This document shows, piece after piece, positions 32,824 through 45,276 of a DNA stretch of 64,000 nucleotides. The stretch lies in assembly GCA_039808025.1 (NCBI GenBank), contig JBDHSK010000001.1:310001-374000 (forward strand), given 5' to 3'. Made by a program: the position numbers and the translations under genes. This DNA comes from Sandaracinobacteroides sp039808025. GTDB taxonomy: Bacteria; Pseudomonadota; Alphaproteobacteria; Sphingomonadales; Sphingomonadaceae. Position 1 is the stretch's first letter; each line of letters begins with the position of its first letter. The notes beneath the pieces were generated by a model, which was given only the letters and a program-made list of their open reading frames with translations, did no database searches and had not been told where the DNA came from.

Positions 32824-34722
32824 TTGTTTCAGTCTCTGACACCATCATTTTCGCCTTTGCTGCCGCTGCTGCCCGTCGTTGCAGCCCTCACCTCGGCCAC
32901 ACCGGCCCTCGCTGCCGATTCTGCCATCGATTCCGCCGCCGATACCGCCAGCGCCATCGTCGTCACCGCGACCGGCACACCGCAGCCCGTCATCGCCACC
33001 GGCCAGTCGCTCTCCATCATCGACTCGGCGGAAATCGACCGCCGGCAACTGCCCGATGTCGCCGGACTGCTCACCACGCTTCCCGGCGTGCGGGTCAACC
33101 GCTCGGGGCCGATGGGCGGAGTTACCGGCGTATCCATCCGTGGTGCCGAAACCACCCAGACGCTGGTGTTGATCGACGGCGTGAAGGCCAACGATCCGTC
33201 CGGCATTGGCGACCTGTTCGACTTCGGCAACCTGATGACCGGCAACATCCGCCATATCGAGGTGTTGCGCGGCGCCAATGCCGTCGCCCATGGTTCGCAG
33301 GCGCTGGGTGGCGTGGTCGCGATCTCCAGCGAAACCCCGGCAGATGGCCTGTCGGCCAGCGGTTCTGCCAGCTATGGCTACCGCGACACCGTCGATGGCC
33401 GCGCCAGCATCGGCTATGGCAGCCCGGCGGTGCGCGCCGCCATCGGTGTCGCCGGCTTCCGCACCGATGGCATCTCGGGCGCCAGCGAAGCACGCGGTGC
33501 CACCGAACGCGACGGTTTCCGCAACCTTGCCGTCAACGCCCGCGCCGATATCAGCCTTGGTGCCGGCAGCGGCGTTGAACTGCGCGGCTGGTATCTCGAT
33601 TCCCGGCTGCACTACGACAATTTCTTCGGCCCCCCCGCCGACAGCCCTGATTACGCCACCATGAAGCAATGGCTGGGGCAGGCGGCACTGAACGTCGCGC
33701 TGTTCGACGGGGTGTTCAAGAACCGCTTTGCCCTCACCTACCTGAAAACCGCGCGCGATTATTATTTCGCGCCCGGCAATGCCGTGGATTACGGCTATCG
33801 CGGCGACAACTGGCGGGCATCGTGGCAGGGCCACATCACCCCCGGCGGGCCGATCAGCCTGATTATCGGCTATGATCATGATGCCCCCGGCTATTCGAGC
33901 TTCGGGTTCGGCACCGCCAGCGCCGATGCCCGGCTCGACAGCTTCCATGCCATCGCCCTGGTGCAGGCCGCCCGCAACCTGACTCTGACCGCCGGGGTGC
34001 GGCACGACCATCATTCGATGTTCGGCGGCCACACCAGCATCAGCGCCGACGCCAGCTGGGCCGCCACCGACACCACCCGCGTGCGCCTTGCCTATGGCGA
34101 AGGCTTCAAGGCGCCATCACTCTATCAGCTGACCGACGCCTATTCCGGCAACCCGGAACTCAGGCCCGAACGCGCCCGCAGCTACGAAGCCGGTATCGAC
34201 CAGCAGCTAGGGCACAGCGTTTCGGCATTCGTCACCCTGTTCCGCCGCGATACCCGAAGCCAGATCAGCTTTGATTATTCCACATTCGTTTACGGCAACC
34301 TCGATGTCACCCGCACCACCGGAGTCGAGGCGGGCGTTCGCGCCACTCCGGCCGAGGGGTTGCTGCTTGACGTCAGCTACAGCCACCTGAACACCCGCAA
34401 CCACGCGGAAACCTCTGCGGATTTCGGCAACTTCCTGCCGCGCCGCCCGCAGGATTCGGCGACGGTTTCCGTCGATCAGCGCTGGACGGGTGGCCTCTCC
34501 ACAGGCGCCACCGTCACGCTCAACAGCGCCAGCTTCGACGATTTCGCCAATCAGGTGCGTCTGCCCGCCTATGTGGTGGCCGGCGTGCGCGCCGCCGTGC
34601 CGCTGGGGCCGGTCGAGCTGTTCGGACGCATCGATAACCTGTTCAATGAACGATATGAAACCGTCCGTGGCTACGGCACCTACGGGCGCTCTGCCTATAT
34701 CGGCGTAAGGGCGCGCCTCTGA
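32824..34722 (+). CDS. btuB: TonB-dependent cobalamin receptor
   Basis: Outer-membrane vitamin B12 receptor, about 632 residues. It has a signal sequence ending SATPALAAD and a TonB-box/plug beginning AIVVTATGTPQPVIATG. The plug motifs are LPGVRVNRSGPMGGVTGVSIRGAE and IEVLRGANAVAHGSQALGGVVAI, then a barrel ending YGRSAYIGVRARL. The start is taken as TTG 32824: AGGAGGT lies just upstream and the open frame before it is within the riboswitch platform. Identity as BtuB rests on the riboswitch and the following btuF-C-D genes. Its TGA overlaps the btuF ATG by one base. Confidence 0.93.
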   Translation: MFQSLTPSFSPLLPLLPVVAALTSATPALAADSAIDSAADTASAIVVTATGTPQPVIATGQSLSIIDSAEIDRRQLPDVAGLLTTLPGVRVNRSGPMGGVTGVSIRGAETTQTLVLIDGVKANDPSGIGDLFDFGNLMTGNIRHIEVLRGANAVAHGSQALGGVVAISSETPADGLSASGSASYGYRDTVDGRASIGYGSPAVRAAIGVAGFRTDGISGASEARGATERDGFRNLAVNARADISLGAGSGVELRGWYLDSRLHYDNFFGPPADSPDYATMKQWLGQAALNVALFDGVFKNRFALTYLKTARDYYFAPGNAVDYGYRGDNWRASWQGHITPGGPISLIIGYDHDAPGYSSFGFGTASADARLDSFHAIALVQAARNLTLTAGVRHDHHSMFGGHTSISADASWAATDTTRVRLAYGEGFKAPSLYQLTDAYSGNPELRPERARSYEAGIDQQLGHSVSAFVTLFRRDTRSQISFDYSTFVYGNLDVTRTTGVEAGVRATPAEGLLLDVSYSHLNTRNHAETSADFGNFLPRRPQDSATVSVDQRWTGGLSTGATVTLNSASFDDFANQVRLPAYVVAGVRAAVPLGPVELFGRIDNLFNERYETVRGYGTYGRSAYIGVRARL

Positions 34723-35525
34723 TGTGGCGGGCGGCGGCGATTCTGTTGCTGGCGGCATTGATCCCCGCCAGCAGCACAACCGCCATTGCCGCCGCCCCGC
34801 CACCCCGGCGCATCGTCTCGGTGAACCCGTGTGCCGATGCGCTGCTGCGCGAACTCGCCCGCCCTGAACAGATCGTCGCCATCAGCCGCCTGTCGCACGA
34901 CCCGCGCGCGGCCTCGGTTCCCGCAAACTGGGCGAGCCGCTATCCCGGCGTCGGGATACGCGCCGAAGAGCTGCTCGACCTTGACGCCGACCTGGTGCTG
35001 GGCGGGCCGTTCGTACCCCGCGAAACCGCGCGCATGGCCCGGCGGCTTGGTATCCCGCTGCACACCCTGCCTGCCCCTGCCACCATTGCCGCCACCCGCC
35101 AGCAGATCACCGATCTCGCCCGGCTTCTGGGCAACCCGCAACGCGGCGCTGCCCTGATCGCCCGTATCGACAAGGCGGTGGCCGCCGCCCGGCCGCCCAT
35201 CGGCGCAGCGCCCGTCACTGCCCTTATCCGCCAGCAAAGCGGCATGGTGGCAGGCCCCAACACCCTTGCCGACGACATGCTGGCCCATGCCGGGTTCGTG
35301 AACCACGCCCGCCACTGGCAGCTGCAACCATGGGATCTGCTGTCAGTGGAAAAGCTCGCCGCCAGCCCGCCTCAGTTGCTCTTGACGCCAGATGGCCGCC
35401 CCCCGCATCCGGCGCTCGCCGGCCATGTCGTCACCCGCCGCTTTCCCATGCGGCTGCTGTGGTGCGGCGGTTCCACCATCATCGACGCCATGGCGGCGCT
35501 GGCTTCGGCCCGGCAGAGCCTGTGA
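34722..35525 (+). CDS. btuF: Cobalamin ABC transporter periplasmic binding protein
   Basis: 267 residues, signal peptide AAAILLLAALIPASSTTAIAAA, then a class III binding-protein fold: RRIVSVNPCADALLRELARPEQIVAISRLSHDP, LLDLDADLVLGG and a central linking helix. It delivers B12 to BtuC-BtuD. The start overlaps the btuB stop and the end overlaps btuC by four bases (GTGA), so the operon is tightly coupled. Confidence 0.9.
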   Translation: MWRAAAILLLAALIPASSTTAIAAAPPPRRIVSVNPCADALLRELARPEQIVAISRLSHDPRAASVPANWASRYPGVGIRAEELLDLDADLVLGGPFVPRETARMARRLGIPLHTLPAPATIAATRQQITDLARLLGNPQRGAALIARIDKAVAAARPPIGAAPVTALIRQQSGMVAGPNTLADDMLAHAGFVNHARHWQLQPWDLLSVEKLAASPPQLLLTPDGRPPHPALAGHVVTRRFPMRLLWCGGSTIIDAMAALASARQSL

Positions 35526-36493
35526 CCCGACAAACCGCCCATCTGACGTTCCTGCTGGCGGCACTGCTGATCGCTGCCATGGCAGCTGGCCTGCTAAGCG
35601 GCCCGGCGAACCTGCTTTCGGCCGACCACCAAATGTCATCGCTGCGGCTGGCGATCCTCGTCGATCTGCGGCTGCCGCGCGTGCTGCTGGGGGCTGCCGT
35701 GGGGGCGGCACTGGGGCTGTCGGGGGCGGTGATGCAGGGGTTGTTGCGCAACCCGCTGGCCGACCCCGGCCTGTTCGGAGTCTCGGCCTGCGCTGCCCTT
35801 GGCGCCGTTCTGTCGTTGCTGGTGGGGGCAACCGCCGTCTGGGCCCTGCCAATCGCCGCGCTGGCGGGTGCGGCTCTGGGCATGGCGCTTCTGGCGCTGC
35901 TGGCAGGTGGCAGCGGCAACACCACCTTGTTCGCACTGGCGGGGATGATGCTGTCGAGCCTCGCCTCGGCCCTCACCGCTCTTGCGCTCAGCCTGTCGCC
36001 GAACCCGTTTGCCACTGCCGAAATCCTGTCGTGGCTGATGGGCTCACTTACCGACCGCAGCTGGAATGAAGCGTTCATCGGCCTGCCGCCGATGCTGGCG
36101 GGTCTTGCCGTTCTGGCACTGTCGGCGCGCGCGCTCGACGCCCTGACGCTGGGTGAAGAAACCGCGCGATCGCTTGGCGTTGATTTGTTGCGCCTCAACA
36201 TCATCGTGGTGGCGGGAATCGGGCTGGCGATCGGCGGCAGCGTTGCCGTTGCCGGTGTGATCGGCTTTGTCGGCTTCGTGGTGCCGCACCTGTTGCGGCC
36301 ACTGGTCGGACACCGCCCGTCAGCACTGCTGCTGCCCTCGGCGCTGGCCGGAGCGCTGCTGGTGGTCACCGCCGATATCGCCGTGCGAACAGTGCCCGCC
36401 GCCAGCGAGCCGCGGCTGGGCATTTTGCTGTCGTTGCTTGGGGCGCCCTTCTTCCTGTGGCTGCTGTTGGCCATGCGGCGACGACTGCCATGA
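35522..36493 (+). CDS. btuC: Cobalamin ABC transporter permease
   Basis: FecCD/BtuC-family inner-membrane permease, 323 residues with about ten helices. Landmarks are LRLPRVLLGAAVGAALGLSGAVMQGLLRNPLADPGLFGVSA and, near the end, VAGVIGFVGFVVPHLLRPLVGHRPSALLLPSALAGALLVV, containing the ATPase-coupling loop. The start is GTG 35522 inside the GTGA overlap with btuF; the frame is open upstream but that part is not permease-like. The stop overlaps the btuD ATG. Confidence 0.94.
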   Translation: MTRQTAHLTFLLAALLIAAMAAGLLSGPANLLSADHQMSSLRLAILVDLRLPRVLLGAAVGAALGLSGAVMQGLLRNPLADPGLFGVSACAALGAVLSLLVGATAVWALPIAALAGAALGMALLALLAGGSGNTTLFALAGMMLSSLASALTALALSLSPNPFATAEILSWLMGSLTDRSWNEAFIGLPPMLAGLAVLALSARALDALTLGEETARSLGVDLLRLNIIVVAGIGLAIGGSVAVAGVIGFVGFVVPHLLRPLVGHRPSALLLPSALAGALLVVTADIAVRTVPAASEPRLGILLSLLGAPFFLWLLLAMRRRLP

Positions 36494-37263
36494 CAACTGC
36501 CATGACTCTGTCCGTCACCAATCTGTCGTTGCACCTGGGTGCCACTGCTGTGCTCGGCAGCCTTACCCACCCATTCGCCGCCGGCAGGGTAACCGCCATT
36601 CTCGGCCCCAATGGCGCCGGGAAATCCAGCCTGTTGCGCTGTCTTGCCGGTCTGGAACAGCCCACCGGAACCGTGGCACTAAGTGGCACGCCCATAACCG
36701 CTATGTCACCACGCCAGCGCGCACGCACCATCGGCTACCTCGCCCAGCAGGCAGCCCCATACTGGGATATCGATGTGGCAACATTGGTGGCGCTTGGGCG
36801 GCACCCCTGGCGAAACAGCGAAGACTCCAGCGCCATCCATGCGGCGATGGCCGCTTGCGACATCGAAACTCTGGCCCATCGCCCGCTTTCGACGCTGTCG
36901 GGCGGCGAGCGCGCCCGCGTGCTGTTCGCGCGGGTGCTGGCCGGCAAGCCACGCTGGATCCTTGCCGACGAACCGCTGGCCGCCCTCGACCCGGCGCATC
37001 AGCTGCGGGTGGCCGGGTTGCTGCGCCAGGCCGCCCGCCAGGGTGCCGGCGTAGTGGTGGTGCTCCACGATCTCACCCTCGCGGCTCGCCTTGCCGACGA
37101 TGTGCTGATGCTGCGCGACGGCCGCATCGTGGCGGCAGGGCCAGCCGCTGCCACACTCACCGGCCCCAACCTCATCCGGCTGTTCGACATTCCCTTTGCT
37201 GTCGAACACACTGGCGATGGCGGTCTGATGATCCAACCGCTGGGCAGGCTCTCGCAAGGCTAG
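36490..37263 (+). CDS. btuD: Cobalamin ABC transporter ATP-binding protein
   Basis: 257 residues. Walker A GPNGAGKSSLLR, Q-loop YLAQQ, signature LSGGERARVLFARVLAG, Walker B WILADEPLAALD and H-loop VLHDLTLAARLADD are all intact. Partner of BtuC. ATG 36490 overlaps the btuC stop (ATGA). The frame opens 11 codons earlier, inside btuC, but the coupled ATG is the better choice. Confidence 0.94.
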   Translation: MTTAMTLSVTNLSLHLGATAVLGSLTHPFAAGRVTAILGPNGAGKSSLLRCLAGLEQPTGTVALSGTPITAMSPRQRARTIGYLAQQAAPYWDIDVATLVALGRHPWRNSEDSSAIHAAMAACDIETLAHRPLSTLSGGERARVLFARVLAGKPRWILADEPLAALDPAHQLRVAGLLRQAARQGAGVVVVLHDLTLAARLADDVLMLRDGRIVAAGPAAATLTGPNLIRLFDIPFAVEHTGDGGLMIQPLGRLSQG

Positions 37264-37372
37264 CAGTTCGACGCCCTGATTTTCCCCACCCCCCAATTAG
37301 GGAATTGCAGACTTAAAGGAATCATTATATCCCCATGACACTATGGACGGCCACACCAGCAAGGATCAGGGC

Positions 37373-38287
37373 ATGAAACCGTTACCGGCCGACTTTCCAG
37401 TGGCCTCGGCCGCCAGTGAAGACTTGCCGGTTGCCAGGCATCCGGAAATCTCGTTTGAATTCTTCCCGCCCGCCACGCCCGACAAGGCCGCCACATTCGA
37501 ACGGACGCTGGCACTGCTGATGCCGCTCGCCCCCGCCTTCGTATCCGTAACCTGCGGCGCGGGCGGCAGCACCCGCGACCTGACCGCCGCCGCCGTAGCC
37601 CGTGCCGCCAGCTATGGGGTGCCGGCGGCCGCCCATCTCACGGTGGCGGGCGTCAGCCGCGACGAAGTCGATGCCGAGGCGCGCGCCCACTGGCAAGCCG
37701 GGGTAACGCGCATCGTGGCGCTGCGCGGCGACGGCGGGCCGCCCGGATCGGCTTTCACGCCGCACCCTCAGGGCTATCGCAATGCTGCTGAGCTGGTAGC
37801 TGGCCTGCTGCAGATCGCCCCCTTCGATATCTCGGTGGCGGCCTACCCGGAATGCCACCCGCATTCGCCCAGCGTCGAAGCCGATATCGACAATCTGAAA
37901 CGCAAGCTCGACGCCGGGGCCCACCGCGCCATCACCCAGTTCTTCTTCGACCCGGCGATTTTCCTGCGCTTCCGCGATCGCTGCCACAAGGCCGGAATCA
38001 CGTCTGAACTGGTGCCGGGCATTCTGCCAGTCGCCAATGTCAACCAGTCGTTCCGTTTCGCCCGTGCCTGTGGCGCCACTATTCCGGCCCATGTCGCCCA
38101 CGCGCTTGAAGGGCTCGATGATCAGCCCGATACCAGGCGCATCGTCACGGCAGCGCTTGCCGCCGATCTCTGCAATGCCCTGCGCCGTGAAGGGGTCAGC
38201 CATTTCCACTTCTATACCCTGAACCGCGCCGAGCTGACCCTGGGCCTCAGCCACCTGCTGGGCGCCCGCCGCAAGGGGGCCGCATGA
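37373..38287 (+). CDS. metF: 5,10-methylenetetrahydrofolate reductase
   Basis: FAD enzyme that makes 5-methyl-THF, the methyl donor used by MetH. 304 residues with the TIM-barrel marks ISFEFFPPATPDKAATFERTL, FVSVTCGAGGSTRDLT, AHLTVAGVSRDEV, ALRGDGGPPGS, AITQFFFDP and the closing FHFYTLNRAELT. An AAGGA site seven bases upstream selects ATG 37373; an in-frame ATG at 37343 lacks one. It overlaps the next gene by four bases, so metF and the two metH parts form one operon. Confidence 0.95.
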   Translation: MKPLPADFPVASAASEDLPVARHPEISFEFFPPATPDKAATFERTLALLMPLAPAFVSVTCGAGGSTRDLTAAAVARAASYGVPAAAHLTVAGVSRDEVDAEARAHWQAGVTRIVALRGDGGPPGSAFTPHPQGYRNAAELVAGLLQIAPFDISVAAYPECHPHSPSVEADIDNLKRKLDAGAHRAITQFFFDPAIFLRFRDRCHKAGITSELVPGILPVANVNQSFRFARACGATIPAHVAHALEGLDDQPDTRRIVTAALAADLCNALRREGVSHFHFYTLNRAELTLGLSHLLGARRKGAA

Positions 38288-39338
38288 GCACGCCTTCCTC
38301 CAGCCGCGACCGCCTGTTGGCCGAGGCGGCAAAACGCATCCTCATTTTCGATGGGGCGTTCGGCACCGAAATCCAGCGCCGCAAGCTGACCGAGGCTGAT
38401 TATGCCGGCACCCTCGGGCTGTCGCGCGACCAGAAGGGCAACAACGACATACTCGCTCTCAGCCGACCCGATGTCGTAGAGGCCATCACCGACGCCTATT
38501 TCGCTGCTGGCGCCGATATCGTCTCGACCAACACCTTTGGCGCCAACCGCATCAGCCAGGCCGATTACGGCGCCCAGCCGCTGGTGCGCGACATGAACAT
38601 CGCCTCGGCGGCAATAGCCCGCAAACTGGCCGACAAGTGGCAGCAGGCTGACGGTCGCCCGCGCTTCGTGGCCGGTGCCATCGGCCCCACCAACAAGACC
38701 CTGTCGCTGTCGCCCGATGTCAACGACCCCGGCTATCGCGAGATTGATTTCGACGAGCTGCGCGCCGTCTATCGTGACCAGTGCGAGGCTCTGATTGCCG
38801 GAGGCACCGATTTCATCCTCATTGAAACGGTGTTCGATACGCTGAACGCCAAGGCGGCGATCATGGCTGCCAGGGATGCCGCCCGCTCCAGTGGCAAAGA
38901 CGTGCCGATCATGCTGTCGATGACCATCACCGACCTTTCGGGGCGCAACCTGTCGGGTCATACCGTAGAGGCCTTCTGGCACGCAGTGCGCCACGCACGG
39001 CCGGTCACCGTAGGGCTCAACTGCTCGTTCGGGGCACAACAGTTGCGCCCGCATGTGCGCACGCTTGCCGCCATCGCCGATACGCTGCTGATGGTCTACC
39101 CCAATGCCGGCCTTCCCAATGAACTGGGCCAGTATGATGAACTGCCCGAACAGACGGCCACTTTCGTTGCCGAATGGGCCAAGGATGGGCTGGTCAACAT
39201 TCTGGGCGGCTGCTGCGGCTCGACTCCCGCCCATATCAGCGCCATCGCCACGGCGGTTCAGGGGTTGCCGCCACGCATTCCTCCCACGCTTGCCCCGGTC
39301 ACCCGACTGGCAGGGCTTGAACCAACGCTGATCGCGTC

Positions 39339-39342
<4 letters not shown>
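38284..39342 (+). CDS. metH: Methionine synthase, homocysteine-binding part (split MetH, N-terminal)
   Basis: 352 residues corresponding to the first module of cobalamin-dependent MetH. It has FDGAFGTEIQRRKL, DIVSTNTFGANRISQADYG, FVAGAIGPTNKTLSLSP and the zinc-thiolate sites: Cys in GLNCSFGAQQLRPHV and the Cys pair in NILGGCCGSTPAHI. It ends where the linker to the folate module would begin. The stop overlaps the start of the second part (ATGA), so equimolar synthesis is likely. Confidence 0.95.
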
Positions 39343-41972
<2,630 letters not shown>

Positions 41973-41995
41973 GCCGCCCCTTATCGGACCAGCAT

Positions 41996-42022
41996 CGGGG
42001 GAGCAGCTGAACCGCTCCCCCG
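41996..42022. terminator. Terminator-like hairpin between convergent genes
   Basis: Perfect 9-bp stem CGGGGGAGC/GCTCCCCCG with a 9-base loop between the ends of metH and the TonB receptor gene. No strong T-run; it could serve both directions. Confidence 0.55.
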
Positions 42023-42043
42023 ACCTTGGTTGGCCAGACTACT

Positions 42044-44965
42044 CTACCGCCCTCCGAAGCGCCACTTGGCAGCAAAGAACACATAGCGGCCGATCAGGTC
42101 GTCAAAGGCCAGATTGCCGCGCGCCGTGCTCGGGTGATCGCGCGGGCCGGTGTTGAACAGGTTGCGGATGCCGCCCGTCAGCCGGATGTTCATGGGTGTG
42201 TCGTAGGAAACCGACATGTCATGATACCAGACCGAGGGCACATGGTAATAGCGCCCGACATCCTCGGCCGGATTGACCAGATCATTGTTGGTGACGGTCT
42301 TGCCGACAAACCGGCTCGACCAGTTTACCTGTAACGGACCGCGATAATAGCTGGCATTCAGCATCATGCGGAACTTGGGGTTGTCCGGCTCTCCGGCGTT
42401 GTCGAACTCGGTGATTTCGCCGGTCACCAGGTCCTTGTCGGCAAAGATGTTGTGCTTCACATAGGAAGCCACCGCCTGAATGCCGATCCGTCCGAGGTCG
42501 CCATTGCCGCCGAACAGGTTGTTGAGATCGGCATGATAGGATGCCTCGAAATCGATGCCTTCCACCTTGAACGACGACACGTTCACATAGCTGTCGCGCA
42601 CTTCCTGCAGGTTGCCATCGGCCTTGCGGGTGATGAAATCGCAGAACTGATTATCAAGTGTCGGCAGATCGACGCAGTTGTCGAGGGTCTGCTGCGCGCC
42701 GATCCGGTCGATCCCGCCATTGAGCGTGATCTTGTAATAGTCGGCCGAGAAGGCAAATCCCGGCAGGAAACGCGGACGCACCACGACCCCAGCCGTCAGG
42801 GTTGACCCTCGCTCAACATCGAGATCCGGGTTGCCAGTGGTGTAGACCAGCGTCGTCACCCGCCGCGTATCGGGGTTGAACGTTACCGGGTCGAGACCCA
42901 GGGCCAGACAGTTCTGGCGACGGTTGGCGGTGCCGCTGTCCAGAAGCAGCGGGTCGCACGGATCGCTGAGCCCGGCCGCCCCGCGGCTGCCCGGGTCGAA
43001 CAATTCCCCAAGAGACGGGGCACGCACCGCCTTCGCCCGCGTCACCCGGAAGCGGATATCCTCGATCGGCGCCCACGAGCCGGCGATCTTCCAGGAATCA
43101 ACGGTTCCGGCGCGCTGATAGTCCGACAGACGATAGGCCCCCTCAAGTTCAAGCGAATGGAAGAAGGGCCGGTCGCTGAGGATGGGGACGAGGACTTCGG
43201 CAAAGGCCTCGCGCACATCGTTGCTTTCGTTGACGGGCGAAAACTGGCTGGCGAAAAAGCCCAGGGCATGTTCCCACACATAAGAGGGACGGAAATCGAT
43301 GGCGTCGCGCCGATACTCGACCCCGGCCGAAACCTTGACCGCCCCGGCGGGAAGCGAGAACAGTTCGCCGGCGATCAGTCCCTGCACCAGCGTCTGGCTG
43401 GTATCGGTGGTAGACGTGTGGTCAGCCGCAATATAATCGACGGCCGCCGGCGAGATGGTGCCGGCGCCAAACACATTGACAGGAACGCAGCCCCGCGCCC
43501 GCGCCTCGACGCTGCGGCACACGATCTGCCCGCTGGCCGGGTCGATAATGGCGTCCGATGCCTCGAACCAGCGGCTGTCGATCCGATCATTGAGATTGTG
43601 GTTGGTCGTCTGAGACTTCCCGTACTCAAACACCGCCGACCAGGTCCAGCTGTTGCCGAACCGGCCCTCGAGACCGGTGGACAGGCTGTAATATTTGCGG
43701 TTGATGTCGGTGCCGCGCATTCCGAACTCATCGTGCTGGCGGGCATAGCCGAAACTGTCCTGCCCGGCAGCGATCAGCCCCTGACGCACTGCTTCCGGCA
43801 TGAAGGGGTTGTCGATCGAGACCGTGGTGCTGAAGACATCGAATACCGGCCCGATCCGGTCGCGGGCGTTGATGTCGGCAAAGATCGCCTCACCGAACAG
43901 CTTCACGCCATCGAGGATCTCGTAATCGGCCTTGGCATAAACGCTGGTACGCTCAAGAGGGGCCACCAGCGTATCGGCATCCTGCGTTCCCCCCTCACCC
44001 AGTGAATAGCTGCCGTCGATCACGCCGCGCGGCCCCGCCTCAAGGGGACGGAAGGTCTGCAACCCCGAATCGAAGATCACATCGGTCCAGCTGCCGCCCG
44101 GCCCGAAGGGAAGATAGGAGGTCAGCGTGGGAATTCCGAAATAGGCGAATTTCAGGCCACGCACCGGAATGCGTGCCGGAATGCCATCGTTGGGGCCGGT
44201 GTCGGCGGGGTTCGAAACAAAGCGGTAGCTGGTGCCCAGCCCGCGATCGCGGCGGGTGATCAGCGCGCTTTCGCTGCGACTGATGTGCAGAACCGCACTG
44301 CCACGGTCATAGGTGGTGCCAGCCGTGATGCCATAGTTCAGGGTGTTGTAGCCGCCGCTTCCGGCAAGGCCATACTGGGCATAGGCCTCAACCCCCTCGA
44401 AATCATCCTTGAGGATAAGGTTCACAACCCCGGCCACGGCGTCAGCGCCATAGACGGCCGATGTCCCGCCGGTCTGCACCTCGACCCTTTTTATCAGTGC
44501 CGCCGGGATGTTGCTGAGGTCGAACGCCAGGAAATTGGAATCGTCAGGTGTCCCGGCCCGCCGCCGGCCGTTCACAAGTGTCAGGGTGCGCCGCACCCCG
44601 AGGTTGCGCAGGTTGACCTGATTGAGGCCGATATTGCCAAAGCTGAAACTGGTGTTGGCATTGGAAAATCCAGTCGAGATCTGCGGCAGCTCATTCAGCA
44701 GATCGACAACATTGGTAATGCCCTGCGACTCGATCATATCGGCACCCACGGCTACCGTCGGTGTTGGCGCGTCGATGCCGCTGCGCTGGATGCGCGACCC
44801 GGTCACGACGATCGCTTCGTCAGTGTCGATGATGCTGACAGCATCCTGCGCCTGCGCCACTGTTACGCCACCCAGTATCCCAAGGGCCACGACACTGGCA
44901 CTTCGCAACAGGACGACGCCCGGCTTTCTGAACCCTGCAGTGCTGTAATCACAACCCCTTGTCAC
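42044..44965 (-). CDS. Large TonB-dependent receptor
   Basis: About 973 residues. Signal region VVLLRSASVVALGILGGVTVAQAQ, then DEAIVVTGSRIQRSGIDAPTPTVAV, the plug (LLNELPQISTGFSN, VNLRNLGVRRTLTLVNGRR, VEVQTGGTSAVYGADAVAGVVNLIL) and a long barrel ending VFFAAKWRFGGR. This is the Caulobacter/sphingomonad type of large receptor, often for oligosaccharides or peptides; the ligand is not readable. The start is taken as GTG 44965 because AAGGAG lies nine bases upstream; ATG 45001 and ATG 45028 are in frame. A good sigma-70-like promoter lies at 45058-45086. Confidence 0.93.
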   Translation of the reverse strand: MTRGCDYSTAGFRKPGVVLLRSASVVALGILGGVTVAQAQDAVSIIDTDEAIVVTGSRIQRSGIDAPTPTVAVGADMIESQGITNVVDLLNELPQISTGFSNANTSFSFGNIGLNQVNLRNLGVRRTLTLVNGRRRAGTPDDSNFLAFDLSNIPAALIKRVEVQTGGTSAVYGADAVAGVVNLILKDDFEGVEAYAQYGLAGSGGYNTLNYGITAGTTYDRGSAVLHISRSESALITRRDRGLGTSYRFVSNPADTGPNDGIPARIPVRGLKFAYFGIPTLTSYLPFGPGGSWTDVIFDSGLQTFRPLEAGPRGVIDGSYSLGEGGTQDADTLVAPLERTSVYAKADYEILDGVKLFGEAIFADINARDRIGPVFDVFSTTVSIDNPFMPEAVRQGLIAAGQDSFGYARQHDEFGMRGTDINRKYYSLSTGLEGRFGNSWTWSAVFEYGKSQTTNHNLNDRIDSRWFEASDAIIDPASGQIVCRSVEARARGCVPVNVFGAGTISPAAVDYIAADHTSTTDTSQTLVQGLIAGELFSLPAGAVKVSAGVEYRRDAIDFRPSYVWEHALGFFASQFSPVNESNDVREAFAEVLVPILSDRPFFHSLELEGAYRLSDYQRAGTVDSWKIAGSWAPIEDIRFRVTRAKAVRAPSLGELFDPGSRGAAGLSDPCDPLLLDSGTANRRQNCLALGLDPVTFNPDTRRVTTLVYTTGNPDLDVERGSTLTAGVVVRPRFLPGFAFSADYYKITLNGGIDRIGAQQTLDNCVDLPTLDNQFCDFITRKADGNLQEVRDSYVNVSSFKVEGIDFEASYHADLNNLFGGNGDLGRIGIQAVASYVKHNIFADKDLVTGEITEFDNAGEPDNPKFRMMLNASYYRGPLQVNWSSRFVGKTVTNNDLVNPAEDVGRYYHVPSVWYHDMSVSYDTPMNIRLTGGIRNLFNTGPRDHPSTARGNLAFDDLIGRYVFFAAKWRFGGR

Positions 44966-45057
44966 TGACCCTGTCTCCTTGTGTTGAAAGGCTTGAACCA
45001 TGATCCATTGGTCGCATGACGGAATCATCCCATGCGAAATGCTAATGGATACCGTAG

Positions 45058-45086
45058 ATAGTATACGATATAATTAACATTCGCAA
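45058..45086 (-). promoter_or_regulatory. Predicted sigma-70 promoter of the TonB receptor gene
   Basis: On the minus strand TTGCGA (45086-45081) and TACTAT (45063-45058) are separated by exactly 17 bases in an AT-rich stretch unusual for this window. Transcription would start near 45050. Confidence 0.55.
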
Positions 45087-45189
45087 CCCCTGATCCAGCG
45101 ACAACCAGCCATATTATTCCGGCCATCAGATCGCTTCCCGGGTCCGTCGCAGGAGTACCCTCGCCGTCTGAACGAAACCCGGAGGCAGG

Positions 45190-45213
45190 TGTAAATTTTT
45201 TTTACAAAATGTA
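45190..45213. promoter_or_regulatory. Palindromic sites, candidate enhancer-binding-protein UAS
   Basis: TGTAAATTTTTTTTACA (45190-45206) has perfect 6-base arms around 5 bases. It runs directly into a second symmetric element TACAAAATGTA (45203-45213) that shares its last four bases. The centre lies about 75 bases upstream of the sigma-54 promoter, the normal place for an activator of the NtrC class. Confidence 0.5.
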
Positions 45214-45260
45214 GAGCCTGATCAGGTTTGTGTTGCTTGTAATCCAATAATTTAAGAACG

Positions 45261-45276
45261 TGGCACGCTTCTTGCT
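45261..45276 (+). promoter_or_regulatory. Sigma-54 (RpoN) promoter
   Basis: TGGCACGCTTCTTGCT matches the -24/-12 consensus TGGCACG-N4-TTGCT at every conserved base, with the GG and GC pairs separated by the obligatory ten bases. Transcription should begin near 45287, giving a leader of about 37 bases before the PEP-CTERM protein start. Confidence 0.88.

Noticed and set aside
37264..37372. SAM or SAH riboswitch before metF
   Set aside because: The 109-base gap lacks the conserved core or a pseudoknot pattern of the known classes as far as I can read.
45190..45206. PpsR/CrtJ-type site (TGT-N12-ACA)
   Set aside because: The spacing is TGT-N11-ACA, no photosynthesis genes are nearby, and position suits a sigma-54 activator site better.
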